From Alphaproteobacteria bacterium (GTDB lineage: Bacteria; Pseudomonadota; Alphaproteobacteria; Micropepsales; Micropepsaceae), in the NCBI GenBank assembly GCA_028871795.1, contig JAGWMG010000003.1, positions 62,001-126,000 on the forward strand: a DNA stretch of 64,000 bases. Direction: 5' to 3'. Both the position numbers and the translations under genes were made by a program. Positions 27,031-36,391 of this stretch are shown piece by piece. Every line of letters starts with the position of its first letter. The stretch's first letter is position 1. The notes below the pieces were generated by a model. The model was not told the DNA's origin, made no database searches, and was given only the letters and a program-made list of their open reading frames with translations.

Positions 27031-28266
27031 TCATCCTGCACGGCGTTCGCGAGCGGCGCCCGCAATGCGCGCGGCGCGTTCCGCGTCCACCATGTAGTCG
27101 CGCGTGAGCGGTAGCGCTTCTTGGCGCTTGACCAACTGGATCTGGAAGACGACCTGTGCGTCGTGGCGGAACGCCATCTCCGAGCCGGCGAGATAGAATT
27201 CCCACATGCGGCAAAAACGCTCGTCGTAGAGGCGCGCGATTTCGTCGCGGTTGGCGGCGAAACGGCGCCGCCATTCCTTGATCGTTTCGGCGTAATGCAG
27301 CCGCAGGATTTCCACGTCGGCGATCATAAGGCCGCTTTTTTCCACAGCCCGCATGATCTCGGACAGCGCCGGCACATAGCCGCCGGGAAAGATGTACTTG
27401 GCGATCCAGGGATTGGTGGACCCGGGCCCGTCCGTGCGGCCTATGGTATGCAGCAGCACAATTCCATCGTCCGCCAGAAGGTCGCGCATCTTGGCGAAGA
27501 AAGCGGGGTAGTAGGCCACTCCGACATGCTCGAACATGCCGACGGAAACGATGCGGTCATAGCTGCCGCCGAGCGCGCGGTAATCCACAAGCTCGAACCG
27601 GCAGCGCTCGGTCAGACGCAATTCCCGCGAACGCTGGCGCGCCGCGTCGAGCTGGTTCTCCGACAGCGTGACGCCCAGGACATCGGCATTGCAGTCGCGG
27701 GCCAGATCGAGCGCCAGCCCGCCCCAGCCGCAACCGATGTCCAGCACCTTCAGTCCCGGCCGGTCGAGATGGAGCTTGGCCGCGATATGGCGCTTCTTGG
27801 CGGCCTGGGCGTCTTCGAGCGTGGCGCCCGGCGCGGGGAAATAAGCGCAGGAATATTGTTTGTCGCGGTCGAGAAACAGATCGTAGAGCCGGCTCGACAG
27901 ATCGTAGTGGTGGGCGACGTGCGCCTTGGCGCGCGAGGCGGGGTTGAGTTGCGCAAAGGTTCTGGTCGCCCGCCGGAACGCGCGCGCCAGGCGCAGGCGG
28001 CGAGCCGGCCGCGCCGCCGACAGGTTCTTCAACATGAGCGCCAGCAGGTCCGCCACGTCGCCCCGCTCGACCGTCAGCCGCCCGTCCATGTAAAGTTCGC
28101 CGAGCTTGAACTCGGGATAAAGCGCCAGCTCGAGCATGGCGCGGCGGTCATGGAATTCGATGGCGACGTGCGGCTCGCCCGCGCCGAAGTTCTCCGCGCG
28201 CCCGTCCGGACGGATGACCGTCAGCGTGCCCTGGCGAATAAGGCGCGATAGAAATGGACCAAGCAT
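27031..28266 (-). CDS. cfa: Cyclopropane-fatty-acyl-phospholipid synthase family
   Basis: A 411-residue SAM-dependent methyltransferase that adds a methylene group to unsaturated acyl chains in membrane lipids. Key regions are KYSCAYF-like QYSCAYFPAPGATLEDAQ, the SAM loop VLDIGCGWGGLALDLA and SVGMFEHVG. The start at 28266 has AGGAG five bases upstream; the frame extends 36 codons further but the extra piece is hydrophobic and unsupported. The adjacent non-coding DNA holds one end of the guaA-linked island. Confidence 0.9.
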   Translation of the reverse strand: MLGPFLSRLIRQGTLTVIRPDGRAENFGAGEPHVAIEFHDRRAMLELALYPEFKLGELYMDGRLTVERGDVADLLALMLKNLSAARPARRLRLARAFRRATRTFAQLNPASRAKAHVAHHYDLSSRLYDLFLDRDKQYSCAYFPAPGATLEDAQAAKKRHIAAKLHLDRPGLKVLDIGCGWGGLALDLARDCNADVLGVTLSENQLDAARQRSRELRLTERCRFELVDYRALGGSYDRIVSVGMFEHVGVAYYPAFFAKMRDLLADDGIVLLHTIGRTDGPGSTNPWIAKYIFPGGYVPALSEIMRAVEKSGLMIADVEILRLHYAETIKEWRRRFAANRDEIARLYDERFCRMWEFYLAGSEMAFRHDAQVVFQIQLVKRQEALPLTRDYMVDAERAARIAGAARERRAG

Positions 28267-28364
28267 CCGGCTCCTCCTGAGAAGGCGGTTCCCAATCCCG
28301 AACAGCATAATCAAGAATAATGATAGCTGAAATAATGTCCTTGATAATTGTCTCTTATTCCACC

Positions 28365-28379
28365 TTATTCCCACTCGAT
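28365..28379. repeat. Left copy of duplicated guaA 3' end (att-like)
   Basis: These 15 bases match 31426-31440, the last codons and stop of guaA, at 13 positions; TCCCACTCGAT is identical. Read on the minus strand the copy would encode I-E-W-E-stop, like GuaA. It lies between cfa and the island genes, as expected for the distal attachment site. Confidence 0.7.
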
Positions 28380-28457
28380 GATTTTAGATCATGGTAACAC
28401 GCTGATTTTTCAGCGCAGATTTTTTCTGCTGACGGGTAACCCTCGACTGACGAGCCG

Positions 28458-28625
28458 TCAAATTTCTTCGCTCTTGATTTCAAATGGAACTTTGTGCAAT
28501 CCGAATTTTCTGCGGTTTCGATCACTATCGATATCGATTGGTCGATTTTTGACTCCAAGCGCCAACATCCAGTCGTGCAGTTCGACGCGAAAAAGACCGT
28601 CATTGAAGGTATCACTTCGAGTCAT
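28458..28625 (-). CDS. Possible small ORF or gene remnant in island margin
   Basis: A 55-codon frame starts with ATG at 28625 and reads with a protein-like mixture of charged and hydrophobic residues (GLFRVELHDWMLALGVKNRP). No ribosome-binding site is apparent and an in-frame stop lies a few codons upstream. It could be the end of a decayed gene of the island. No family was recognised. Confidence 0.25.
   Translation of the reverse strand: MTRSDTFNDGLFRVELHDWMLALGVKNRPIDIDSDRNRRKFGLHKVPFEIKSEEI
28591..28602 (+). repeat. AAAAGACCGTCA direct repeat, copy 1
   Basis: This 12-mer lies about 210 bases inside the left att-like copy. Two further exact copies occur near the right end at 31194-31205 and 31257-31268, all in the same orientation. 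Such spacing is reminiscent of integrase arm-type sites. Confidence 0.45.
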
Positions 28626-28738
28626 GGCGGCCAGGGGGCTGCTCAGTCACAACAAAGTATGGCAAACATCTCCCCACCTCGGCGCCACCGCAACTTTGAA
28701 GGCGGCAGGTGCTCACTCATCAGGTTCCACAAGCAATC

Positions 28739-29431
28739 TTACAGCGCGAGAGGCCACAGCCAGAAGACGAGCCCCACAATCGCGATCGCCGCGCCACTCA
28801 AAACTTCACCATGACGCTCAAGCACGCCGGAGCGCAGCCGTTGCAAAACCGCCGTCGACGAAATGCAGATCAACACGTAGGTCGTGATTGTACTGGCGGC
28901 AAACACCATGGCCATGATTGCGATCAAGCCCACACCATATTTCACTGCCGCGAAGAACGCCGGAATCCCTTCGACCATCGGAGACGATCCGAGAATCAGC
29001 GGCAGCGCGTTACGGTTTCTTGATCCGTCTTTGCCGCCAGGAATTCTTGCAGCATTCGGCTGGTCTTGCCGCTTCCCATGAATATGGGCGTGACTGAGAG
29101 CATGATGGGCGTGATGGTGCTGCTCGCGCCAAGCGGACAGGGCTATCCACGCCCCGAAGACGACGAGCGCAACGCTTGATGCCGTATCGATCAACGTACC
29201 GAAGCGCGCCGCAAGAGCCTTTCCCGCAAACCAGACGACCAGCGCAACGGCAAGCGTGGACGCAACATGGCCGGCGCCGGCCTGGAGTGCGACGAGCGCG
29301 GTTTCCTTCTTCGACCAGTTGCGTTGGCGCGCCATCAGCGTGATTGGTGCCCAATGATCGGGCACTAAGGTATGCAACACGCCGACCGCCGCCACCGCGC
29401 CGATCAACAACAGCTGCGGGCCGATGTTCAC
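28739..29431 (-). CDS. NicO/HupE-like transition-metal permease (putative)
   Basis: A 230-residue protein with about six membrane helices. The first helix region carries GVLHTLVPDHWAPITL, a His-Asp motif where nickel/cobalt transporters of the NicO/RcnA group have their HxxxxxH/D signature, and a central loop is histidine-rich (REQHHHAHHALSHAHIHGK), typical for metal-handling permeases. Metal identity and direction are unknown. It starts directly after the stop of the methyltransferase gene, so the two are translationally adjacent. Confidence 0.6.
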   Translation of the reverse strand: MNIGPQLLLIGAVAAVGVLHTLVPDHWAPITLMARQRNWSKKETALVALQAGAGHVASTLAVALVVWFAGKALAARFGTLIDTASSVALVVFGAWIALSAWREQHHHAHHALSHAHIHGKRQDQPNAARIPGGKDGSRNRNALPLILGSSPMVEGIPAFFAAVKYGVGLIAIMAMVFAASTITTYVLICISSTAVLQRLRSGVLERHGEVLSGAAIAIVGLVFWLWPLAL

Positions 29432-30406
29432 TCAGGCCTCCGGCTTCTTTAGCGCGACAAACCAGTGGCCGTTAAACGTTCCCTCGTCACCGATCGTAAA
29501 GCCGGCCTGTTTAGTCCTGCGGCGCCAAGTTCGTGGTGAAGCAAGCGACAGTGCGAGCACATTCGCGACGGCAAACATTGTCCAACCTGGCGCCCACACA
29601 ACGAGAAGAAACGGCGCGCCGGGCTTGAGGACGCGGAAGATTTCGCGCAGCCCTCGTTCTGTCTGCGATCCGAGATGGTCGACGGCATGGACGCTCACGG
29701 CTCCATCGAGACACGCGTTCTCGAAAGGCAAAGCCATTATGTCACCCTGCCTGATCTCCACCCGGTTGGTGAGACCCGCGATCCGCAAATTATGCTCCAG
29801 CAGCGGTCGCCCACCGTCTTCGATATAGTCGGAGCCAAAACGGTCGAGCGCGATGATGCGGGCTCGCTTGAGGGCGCGGCCTAACGCGACTGTCGTCCGC
29901 CCTGCTCCGCAACCGGCATCAAGCAGCAACCCTTCCCCGGCGGATATGAATTCGGTCATGGGCAGAACCGCGCTGGCGTATCTGCCACTGGATCGGGTGA
30001 TGGTACCGCCCGCAAAAAAACTCGCGGCGAACAGAAGCGCAACCATGGCGAGCGGCCACCACATCGGCGCAGCGACCTGCACCGCCACCGCCGCGGCGGC
30101 GAAAACTAGCGCTGCGACCCAAGGCCCGTAGGTCCAGGCCGGATGCCAGCCAAAATCGAATTTCGCGGAACGCCGGCCACCCAGCCGGCGCATGATACGA
30201 GCGCCTGCCACGATGTAGAGAGAGCCGCCCAACACCAGCGCTCCCACGAGATGAAAGCCTGCGAAGAGCAACAGGGTGCGCGACACGGCCGGGAGCGTCG
30301 GGACATAGATCAGCAGCACCAAGCCCGCGATGAGGCTGAGCGCTCCCACAAGCCACATGTGGCTGTGGGCGTGAGTGTGGGGCTCCGGTTTATCTCCAAT
30401 CGCCAT
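29432..30406 (-). CDS. Membrane-anchored SAM-dependent methyltransferase with His-rich N-terminus
   Basis: A 324-residue protein. The N-terminus is histidine-rich (PHTHAHSHMW), followed by about four membrane helices (residues 17-35, 41-66, 91-110 and 114-131), then a class I methyltransferase domain with LLLDAGCGAGRTTVALG, an acidic ALDRFGSDYIEDG, GDIMALPFENACLDG and FRVLKPGAPFLLVVW. Substrate unknown. It is divergent from a TetR gene and abuts the permease gene, which points to a regulated metal- or toxin-linked function rather than housekeeping. Confidence 0.7.
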   Translation of the reverse strand: MAIGDKPEPHTHAHSHMWLVGALSLIAGLVLLIYVPTLPAVSRTLLLFAGFHLVGALVLGGSLYIVAGARIMRRLGGRRSAKFDFGWHPAWTYGPWVAALVFAAAAVAVQVAAPMWWPLAMVALLFAASFFAGGTITRSSGRYASAVLPMTEFISAGEGLLLDAGCGAGRTTVALGRALKRARIIALDRFGSDYIEDGGRPLLEHNLRIAGLTNRVEIRQGDIMALPFENACLDGAVSVHAVDHLGSQTERGLREIFRVLKPGAPFLLVVWAPGWTMFAVANVLALSLASPRTWRRRTKQAGFTIGDEGTFNGHWFVALKKPEA

Positions 30407-30427
30407 GGTGCGCGCTCCGCTTTAAAA

Positions 30428-30505
30428 TTTCTGGACAGCCGAGACGTTACTGAACACTATGGCTGAAAATGACGGAATGAACTCTTGAGGCGAAATGTCC
30501 AGAAA
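30428..30505. promoter_or_regulatory. Divergent promoter region with 10-bp inverted repeat
   Basis: TTTCTGGACA (30428-30437) and TGTCCAGAAA (30496-30505) are perfect inverted copies placed at the two ends of the 88-base region between the methyltransferase and TetR genes. The right copy overlaps the TetR start codon. They are candidate half operators or a looped operator for the TetR protein. Confidence 0.45.
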
Positions 30506-31127
30506 CAAACAGATTGGCGCGGGCGGCCGAAAAGCAGTGGACGGTACGAGAGAAGACCGTCGCATTCAGCGCACGCGTCAAGCCCTGCACCAGGCGCTGA
30601 TCACGCTGGTTTTGGAAAAGGGCTATGAGGCGGTTTCGATTACGGACATCGTCGAGCGGGCGAATGTCGGTCGCTCAACCTTCTATGCGCACTACCCCAG
30701 CAAGGAGGACCTGCTGACGGCTGAGATGACTGAACTGCGCGCTCTGCTCACCGCCCGCCAGCGTGCAGCGCTGGCGCGCACCGGCACTATCGCCGAACGC
30801 AGTCTCGGCTTCAGCCTCGCCTTCTTCGAACATGCTCAGGATTACCGTGATATTTACCGTGCCCTGGTCGGCGAGCGTGGCGCCGCGATCATGATCAATC
30901 GCATCCGCACCTTGTTGACGGAGCTCGTCCGCCAAGATCTGGCTGAAATCATTCCCGCAACTGGAAAACAGCAAGTCCCGCGCGCCGCACTCGTTCAATT
31001 CGTGGTTGGAGCGCTCATGTCAATGCTAACCTGGTGGCTCGACCACAAATCAAATCTACGACCTGCAGAAGTCGATACGATCTTTCGACGTCTCGTAACA
31101 GCAGCGATCACCGGTGCGCTCGAGTAG
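30495..31127 (+). CDS. TetR/AcrR-family transcriptional regulator
   Basis: A 210-residue repressor-type protein. The N-terminal helix-turn-helix is ALITLVLEKGYEAVSITDI followed by ERANVGRSTFYAHYPSKEDLL, a textbook TetR motif at about residues 34-78. The C-terminal ligand-binding half is diverse, so the inducer is unknown. It is transcribed divergently from the membrane methyltransferase and probably represses it and itself. Confidence 0.88.
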   Translation: MSRNKQIGAGGRKAVDGTREDRRIQRTRQALHQALITLVLEKGYEAVSITDIVERANVGRSTFYAHYPSKEDLLTAEMTELRALLTARQRAALARTGTIAERSLGFSLAFFEHAQDYRDIYRALVGERGAAIMINRIRTLLTELVRQDLAEIIPATGKQQVPRAALVQFVVGALMSMLTWWLDHKSNLRPAEVDTIFRRLVTAAITGALE

Positions 31128-31425
31128 ACCGAGAAGCAGGCGGCTTGGCGCTGTTCAGCATCCACTGCACACGAAACGATCGGTGAGTCCGGGAAAAGAC
31201 CGTCAGCGCAACGGGTTCTGTCTGATGGCCTTTTTGTTTCGACCTGTATACCTCAAAAAAGACCGTCAACCCACCCGGCTACCCTAGGCTCAGCACGGCT
31301 GGCACCTTAATAAATATCTTGTTTCTTCAATAGGTTATGGGCATCTGACGATTATTCAATATTTGCATCATTCCGGTGTTGGATAAGCTATTGTTACATC
31401 GGGAATTTGCAGAGGCTATCGCGCC
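31128..31425. other. Right island margin, no gene
   Basis: About 300 AT-richer bases between TetR and guaA contain two exact copies of AAAAGACCGTCA (31194-31205 and 31257-31268). No coding frame or integrase remnant is visible. Confidence 0.6.
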
Positions 31426-31440
31426 TCACTCCCACTCGAT
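31426..31440. repeat. Right copy of att-like repeat, inside guaA 3' end
   Basis: The last four codons and stop of guaA (I-E-W-E-stop). The sequence TCCCACTCGAT at 31430-31440 is identical to 28369-28379. The 3' end of guaA is a known integration site for genomic islands. Confidence 0.7.
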
Positions 31441-32973
31441 CGTCCCGGGCGGTTTGGACGTCACGTCGTACACCACGCGGTTGATGCCTTTGACCTCGTT
31501 GACGATGCGCGTCGCCACGCGCGCCAGGAACGCATGTTCGAAGGGATATGACTCCGCCGTCATCCCGTCCGAAGACGTCACAGCGCGCAGGGCGCAGACA
31601 TAATCGTAGGTGCGGTCGTCGCCCATCACGCCCACCGTCTTGACCGGCAAGAGCACGGCGAAAGCCTGCCAGATCTTGTCGTAGAGGCCCGCCTTGCGGA
31701 TTTCGTCGAGATAGATGGTGTCGGCCTTGCGCAGGATCGCGAGCTTGTCCCTGGTCACGGCGCCGGGAACGCGGATCGCCAGCCCCGGTCCCGGGAAGGG
31801 ATGGCGGCCGACGAACTCTTCGGGCAGGCCGAGCTCGCGGCCCAGCGCGCGCACCTCGTCCTTGAACAGTTCGCGCAGCGGTTCGACCAGCTTCATCTTC
31901 ATATGCGCGGGCAGGCCGCCGACGTTGTGATGCGATTTGATCGTCGCCGACGGTCCGCCGGTGGCGGAGACGCTCTCGATCACGTCGGGATAGAGCGTTC
32001 CCTGGGCGAGGAAATCGGCACCGCCGACCTTCGCGGCTTCGTAGTCGAACACGTCGATGAAGGCGGCTCCGACGATCTTGCGTTTCTTCTCGGGGTCGCT
32101 GACGCCTTCGAGGCTGGCGAGGAAAAGCGCGGAGGCATCGGCGTGCAGCAGCGGGATGTTGTAATGGCCGCGGAATAGCGAGACCACCTGCTCGACCTCG
32201 CCGGCGCGCATCAGGCCGGTATCGACGAAGATGCAGGTGAGCTGGTCGCCTATGGCCTCATGCAGCAGGACGGCGGCGACGGAGGAATCTACGCCGCCCG
32301 AAAGCCCGCAGATGACCCTGCCCTTGCCGACCTGGGCGCGGATGCGCGCGATCGCCTCGGTGCGGAAGGCATGCATGTTCCAGTCGGGTGCGATGCCGGC
32401 GATCCCGACCACGAAATTGCGCAGCATCGCGGCCCCGCGCGGCGTATGCACCACTTCCGGATGGAACTGCACGCCGTAGAAGCGGCGCGTCTCGTCGGCG
32501 ATCGCCGCAAAGGGCGAGTTCTCCGAGGTCGCGACGACATCGAAGGTCGGCGGGATCGACGTGATCTTGTCGCCGTGGCTCATCCACACCGGTTCGCGGC
32601 TCCTGTCGTCTCCCAGCCCGGCGAACAGCGGCGAAGCTTTCACAATGTCGATGTCGGCGCGTCCGAACTCGCGCGCGTGGCCGGCCTCGACGCGGCCGCC
32701 AAGCTGCTCGCACATCGTCATCTCGCCGTAGCAGATGCCGAGTACGGGAACGCCGGCCTGGAAGACGCTCTGAGGGGCGCGCGGCGCGTGCGCTTCGGTG
32801 ACGCTCGCCGGCCCGCCGGAAAGAATGATCGCGCGAGGACGCTTCTCCTTCAGCGCCGCCTCGGCCTTGTTGAAGGGCACGATCTCGCAATAGACGCCCG
32901 CCTCGCGCACGCGCCGCGCGATCAGTTGGGTCACCTGGGAACCGAAATCGACAACGAGAACGGGAGCCGCCAT
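31426..32973 (-). CDS. guaA: GMP synthase (glutamine-hydrolysing)
   Basis: A 515-residue enzyme converting XMP to GMP. The class I amidotransferase domain has the nucleophile in [15 protein letters not shown] and the His/Glu pair in [11 protein letters not shown]; the ATP-pyrophosphatase domain has the PP-loop [12 protein letters not shown]. The dimerisation domain ends with GTIEWE. The reading frame is intact across the att-like site, so the island insertion preserved the gene. Confidence 0.97.
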   Translation of the reverse strand: MAAPVLVVDFGSQVTQLIARRVREAGVYCEIVPFNKAEAALKEKRPRAIILSGGPASVTEAHAPRAPQSVFQAGVPVLGICYGEMTMCEQLGGRVEAGHAREFGRADIDIVKASPLFAGLGDDRSREPVWMSHGDKITSIPPTFDVVATSENSPFAAIADETRRFYGVQFHPEVVHTPRGAAMLRNFVVGIAGIAPDWNMHAFRTEAIARIRAQVGKGRVICGLSGGVDSSVAAVLLHEAIGDQLTCIFVDTGLMRAGEVEQVVSLFRGHYNIPLLHADASALFLASLEGVSDPEKKRKIVGAAFIDVFDYEAAKVGGADFLAQGTLYPDVIESVSATGGPSATIKSHHNVGGLPAHMKMKLVEPLRELFKDEVRALGRELGLPEEFVGRHPFPGPGLAIRVPGAVTRDKLAILRKADTIYLDEIRKAGLYDKIWQAFAVLLPVKTVGVMGDDRTYDYVCALRAVTSSDGMTAESYPFEHAFLARVATRIVNEVKGINRVVYDVTSKPPGTIEWE

Positions 32974-33005
32974 GACCGGATTTAGTCTTTCGTCCCTTGG
33001 GTTGT

Positions 33006-34265
33006 CTAGCGTTCGCGCCGCAAAACAGCTGTGAAAAAACCGTCGGTCCCCGTTTGCAGGGGTGTCGCCTTGAAGAAACGATCCAGGCCGGGAGGCGGCG
33101 CAGTCCCGACAGCCTCAAGCCAGACGGAAGACGCGGGAACGACGTCGAAATCCGCGCGGCGCGACAGGAAGTACCGGGTCCGGTCTTCGTTCTCACAAGG
33201 CAGGAGAGAACAGGTTGCGTAGACAAGCCGCCCACCGGCCGCGACCAGGGCGGCCCCGTGTTCCAGAAGGTCGTCCTGCAGTCCCATCAGCGCCTTCAGC
33301 CCGTCCGGTGTGATGCGCCAGCGCAACTCCGGCTGCCGCCGCCATGTGCCCGAACCGCTGCACGGCGAATCGATCAGCACGACGTCGAACGCCCCTTGCG
33401 GCCGTTCGAGCCTTGGACGAACGATCGTCGCGCCCGCTCTCGTTGCCCGCGACACCAGAGGCCTCAGTCGCGCCGGGTTGGCATCGTGGGCGACGACCTC
33501 ACCGATGTTTTTCATCGCTGCGGCCAAGGCCAGGGATTTGCCGCCCGCGCCGGCGGCAAGATCCAGCACGCGCATTCCGGGCTTGGCGGCGCACAGAATC
33601 GCAGCGATCTGGGCGGCCTCGTCCTGAAACTCGAAGGCTCCTTTAGCGAAGTGCGGCATGGCGCTCAGCTTGGCCGAACCCGCGCCGGGCGGCAGCCGCA
33701 ATCCCATCGGCGCATAGGGCGTCGGATCGACGGCGAAACCCTCGGCACGCAGCGCTTCCAAGACGGCCTCGCGCGATGCCTTCAGCGTATTGACGCGCAG
33801 ATCGACAGGCGCCCGCGCTTGCATCGCGGTCATCTCGTCCGGCAGTGCCGGGCCGAAGGCGCGCGAAAGCTCCGCCTCCAGGAACGGTGGGAACTCGCCG
33901 CGCACGCAAAGCGGCGGCTCCCGGTCCGGCGGCGAAGACAAGGCGCGGCGTTCGGCTCCGCTCAAGACCGCAGGCCCGTAGCCGTTGCCATCGAACAGAG
34001 CGGCGATGGCATCGGTCGAAAGGCCATCGCCAGCCAGCGAGGCGATGACCAGCGAGCGTGCTTCGCCGCTGTCCATGCGCCAGGCGAATGACGAGCGGTG
34101 GCGCAAGACGGCGTACGTGCGTTCGGAAACCGCGGCGCGGTCCTTGGCGCCCATGTAGCGGCGCGCGCGGAAAAAATCGTGCAGGAAACGGTCGGCGGGC
34201 TGCGCCGTCGCCTCGAGGCCCTGCAGGACATCAATGACGGCCTGAAGGCGCGCGGCCGGCGTCAA
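33006..34265 (-). CDS. RsmB/NOP-family RNA cytosine-5 methyltransferase
   Basis: A 419-residue SAM-dependent m5C methyltransferase. The N-terminal NusB-like part precedes the catalytic domain with [17 protein letters not shown], the motif IV cysteine in [15 protein letters not shown] and the motif VI cysteine in [11 protein letters not shown]. It probably acts on 16S rRNA like RsmB, but exact target is inferred. The start appears to be TTG at 34265, directly after and in frame with the guaB stop, with no clear ribosome-binding site. Confidence 0.85.
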   Translation of the reverse strand: MTPAARLQAVIDVLQGLEATAQPADRFLHDFFRARRYMGAKDRAAVSERTYAVLRHRSSFAWRMDSGEARSLVIASLAGDGLSTDAIAALFDGNGYGPAVLSGAERRALSSPPDREPPLCVRGEFPPFLEAELSRAFGPALPDEMTAMQARAPVDLRVNTLKASREAVLEALRAEGFAVDPTPYAPMGLRLPPGAGSAKLSAMPHFAKGAFEFQDEAAQIAAILCAAKPGMRVLDLAAGAGGKSLALAAAMKNIGEVVAHDANPARLRPLVSRATRAGATIVRPRLERPQGAFDVVLIDSPCSGSGTWRRQPELRWRITPDGLKALMGLQDDLLEHGAALVAAGGRLVYATCSLLPCENEDRTRYFLSRRADFDVVPASSVWLEAVGTAPPPGLDRFFKATPLQTGTDGFFTAVLRRER

Positions 34266-35948
<1,683 letters not shown>

Positions 35949-36006
35949 TCAGGCGCGCCAGCGCCCGGCCGAACGACCGACCGCGGGAAGCCCATGGAGA
36001 AATGCC

Positions 36007-36345
36007 ATGAAGATGAGAACCTCCCTGTTTTCCGGCATCGCGTTTCTTGCGATCGCGAGCGCAGCGCCGGCGCTGGCGCAGACGGATTCCGCCCCACCCG
36101 CGTCGACGCCCGACGCGGCGCAGACGCCATCCGCCGACCAGCCGGCCGCCACGCCGCGTCACCACAGGCATCACGCGCGCAGCCGCCAAGCCCGCAGCGG
36201 CCCGCAGTATTCGACGCCGGAGGAACAAGCGGCAACGGAGCGTCTGAACGAACAGCAGCTTCAGCTGGCCAAGGCGGCGCCATCGGCGTCGAACACCATG
36301 GCCGCGCAACCGCCGCCAGCCGATCAGCCGCAGCCGCACCGCTAA
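36007..36345 (+). CDS. Small secreted Ala/Pro/Gln-rich protein, hypothetical
   Basis: A 112-residue protein with a clear signal peptide (cleavage expected after ALA in PALAQTDS). The mature part is low-complexity, rich in Ala, Pro, Gln and His, with a short HHRHHARSRQ basic stretch. The ATG at 36007 is preceded by GGAG. No family was recognised; a periplasmic or surface role is inferred from the signal peptide alone. Confidence 0.6.
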   Translation: MKMRTSLFSGIAFLAIASAAPALAQTDSAPPASTPDAAQTPSADQPAATPRHHRHHARSRQARSGPQYSTPEEQAATERLNEQQLQLAKAAPSASNTMAAQPPPADQPQPHR

Positions 36346-36391
36346 CGCGGTAGAGGTGGGAGCGTTTGTCGAGCCTGTTTGACGCGTTCCC

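Larger units (their letters stand above)
28380..28738. other. AT-rich island margin without a clear gene
   Basis: The segment between the left att-like copy and the permease gene is AT-richer than the flanks. It holds one copy of AAAAGACCGTCA (28591-28602) and a 55-codon minus-strand frame at 28458-28625. No other gene is supported. Confidence 0.6.

Noticed and set aside
25138-27114. 658-codon plus-strand frame over dnaB
   Set aside because: Antisense of DnaB, no ribosome-binding site or domain; shadow frame.
28355-28615. 86-codon minus-strand frame containing the left att-like copy
   Set aside because: Composition is unlike a protein and it overlaps the better-looking 55-codon frame and the att-like repeat.
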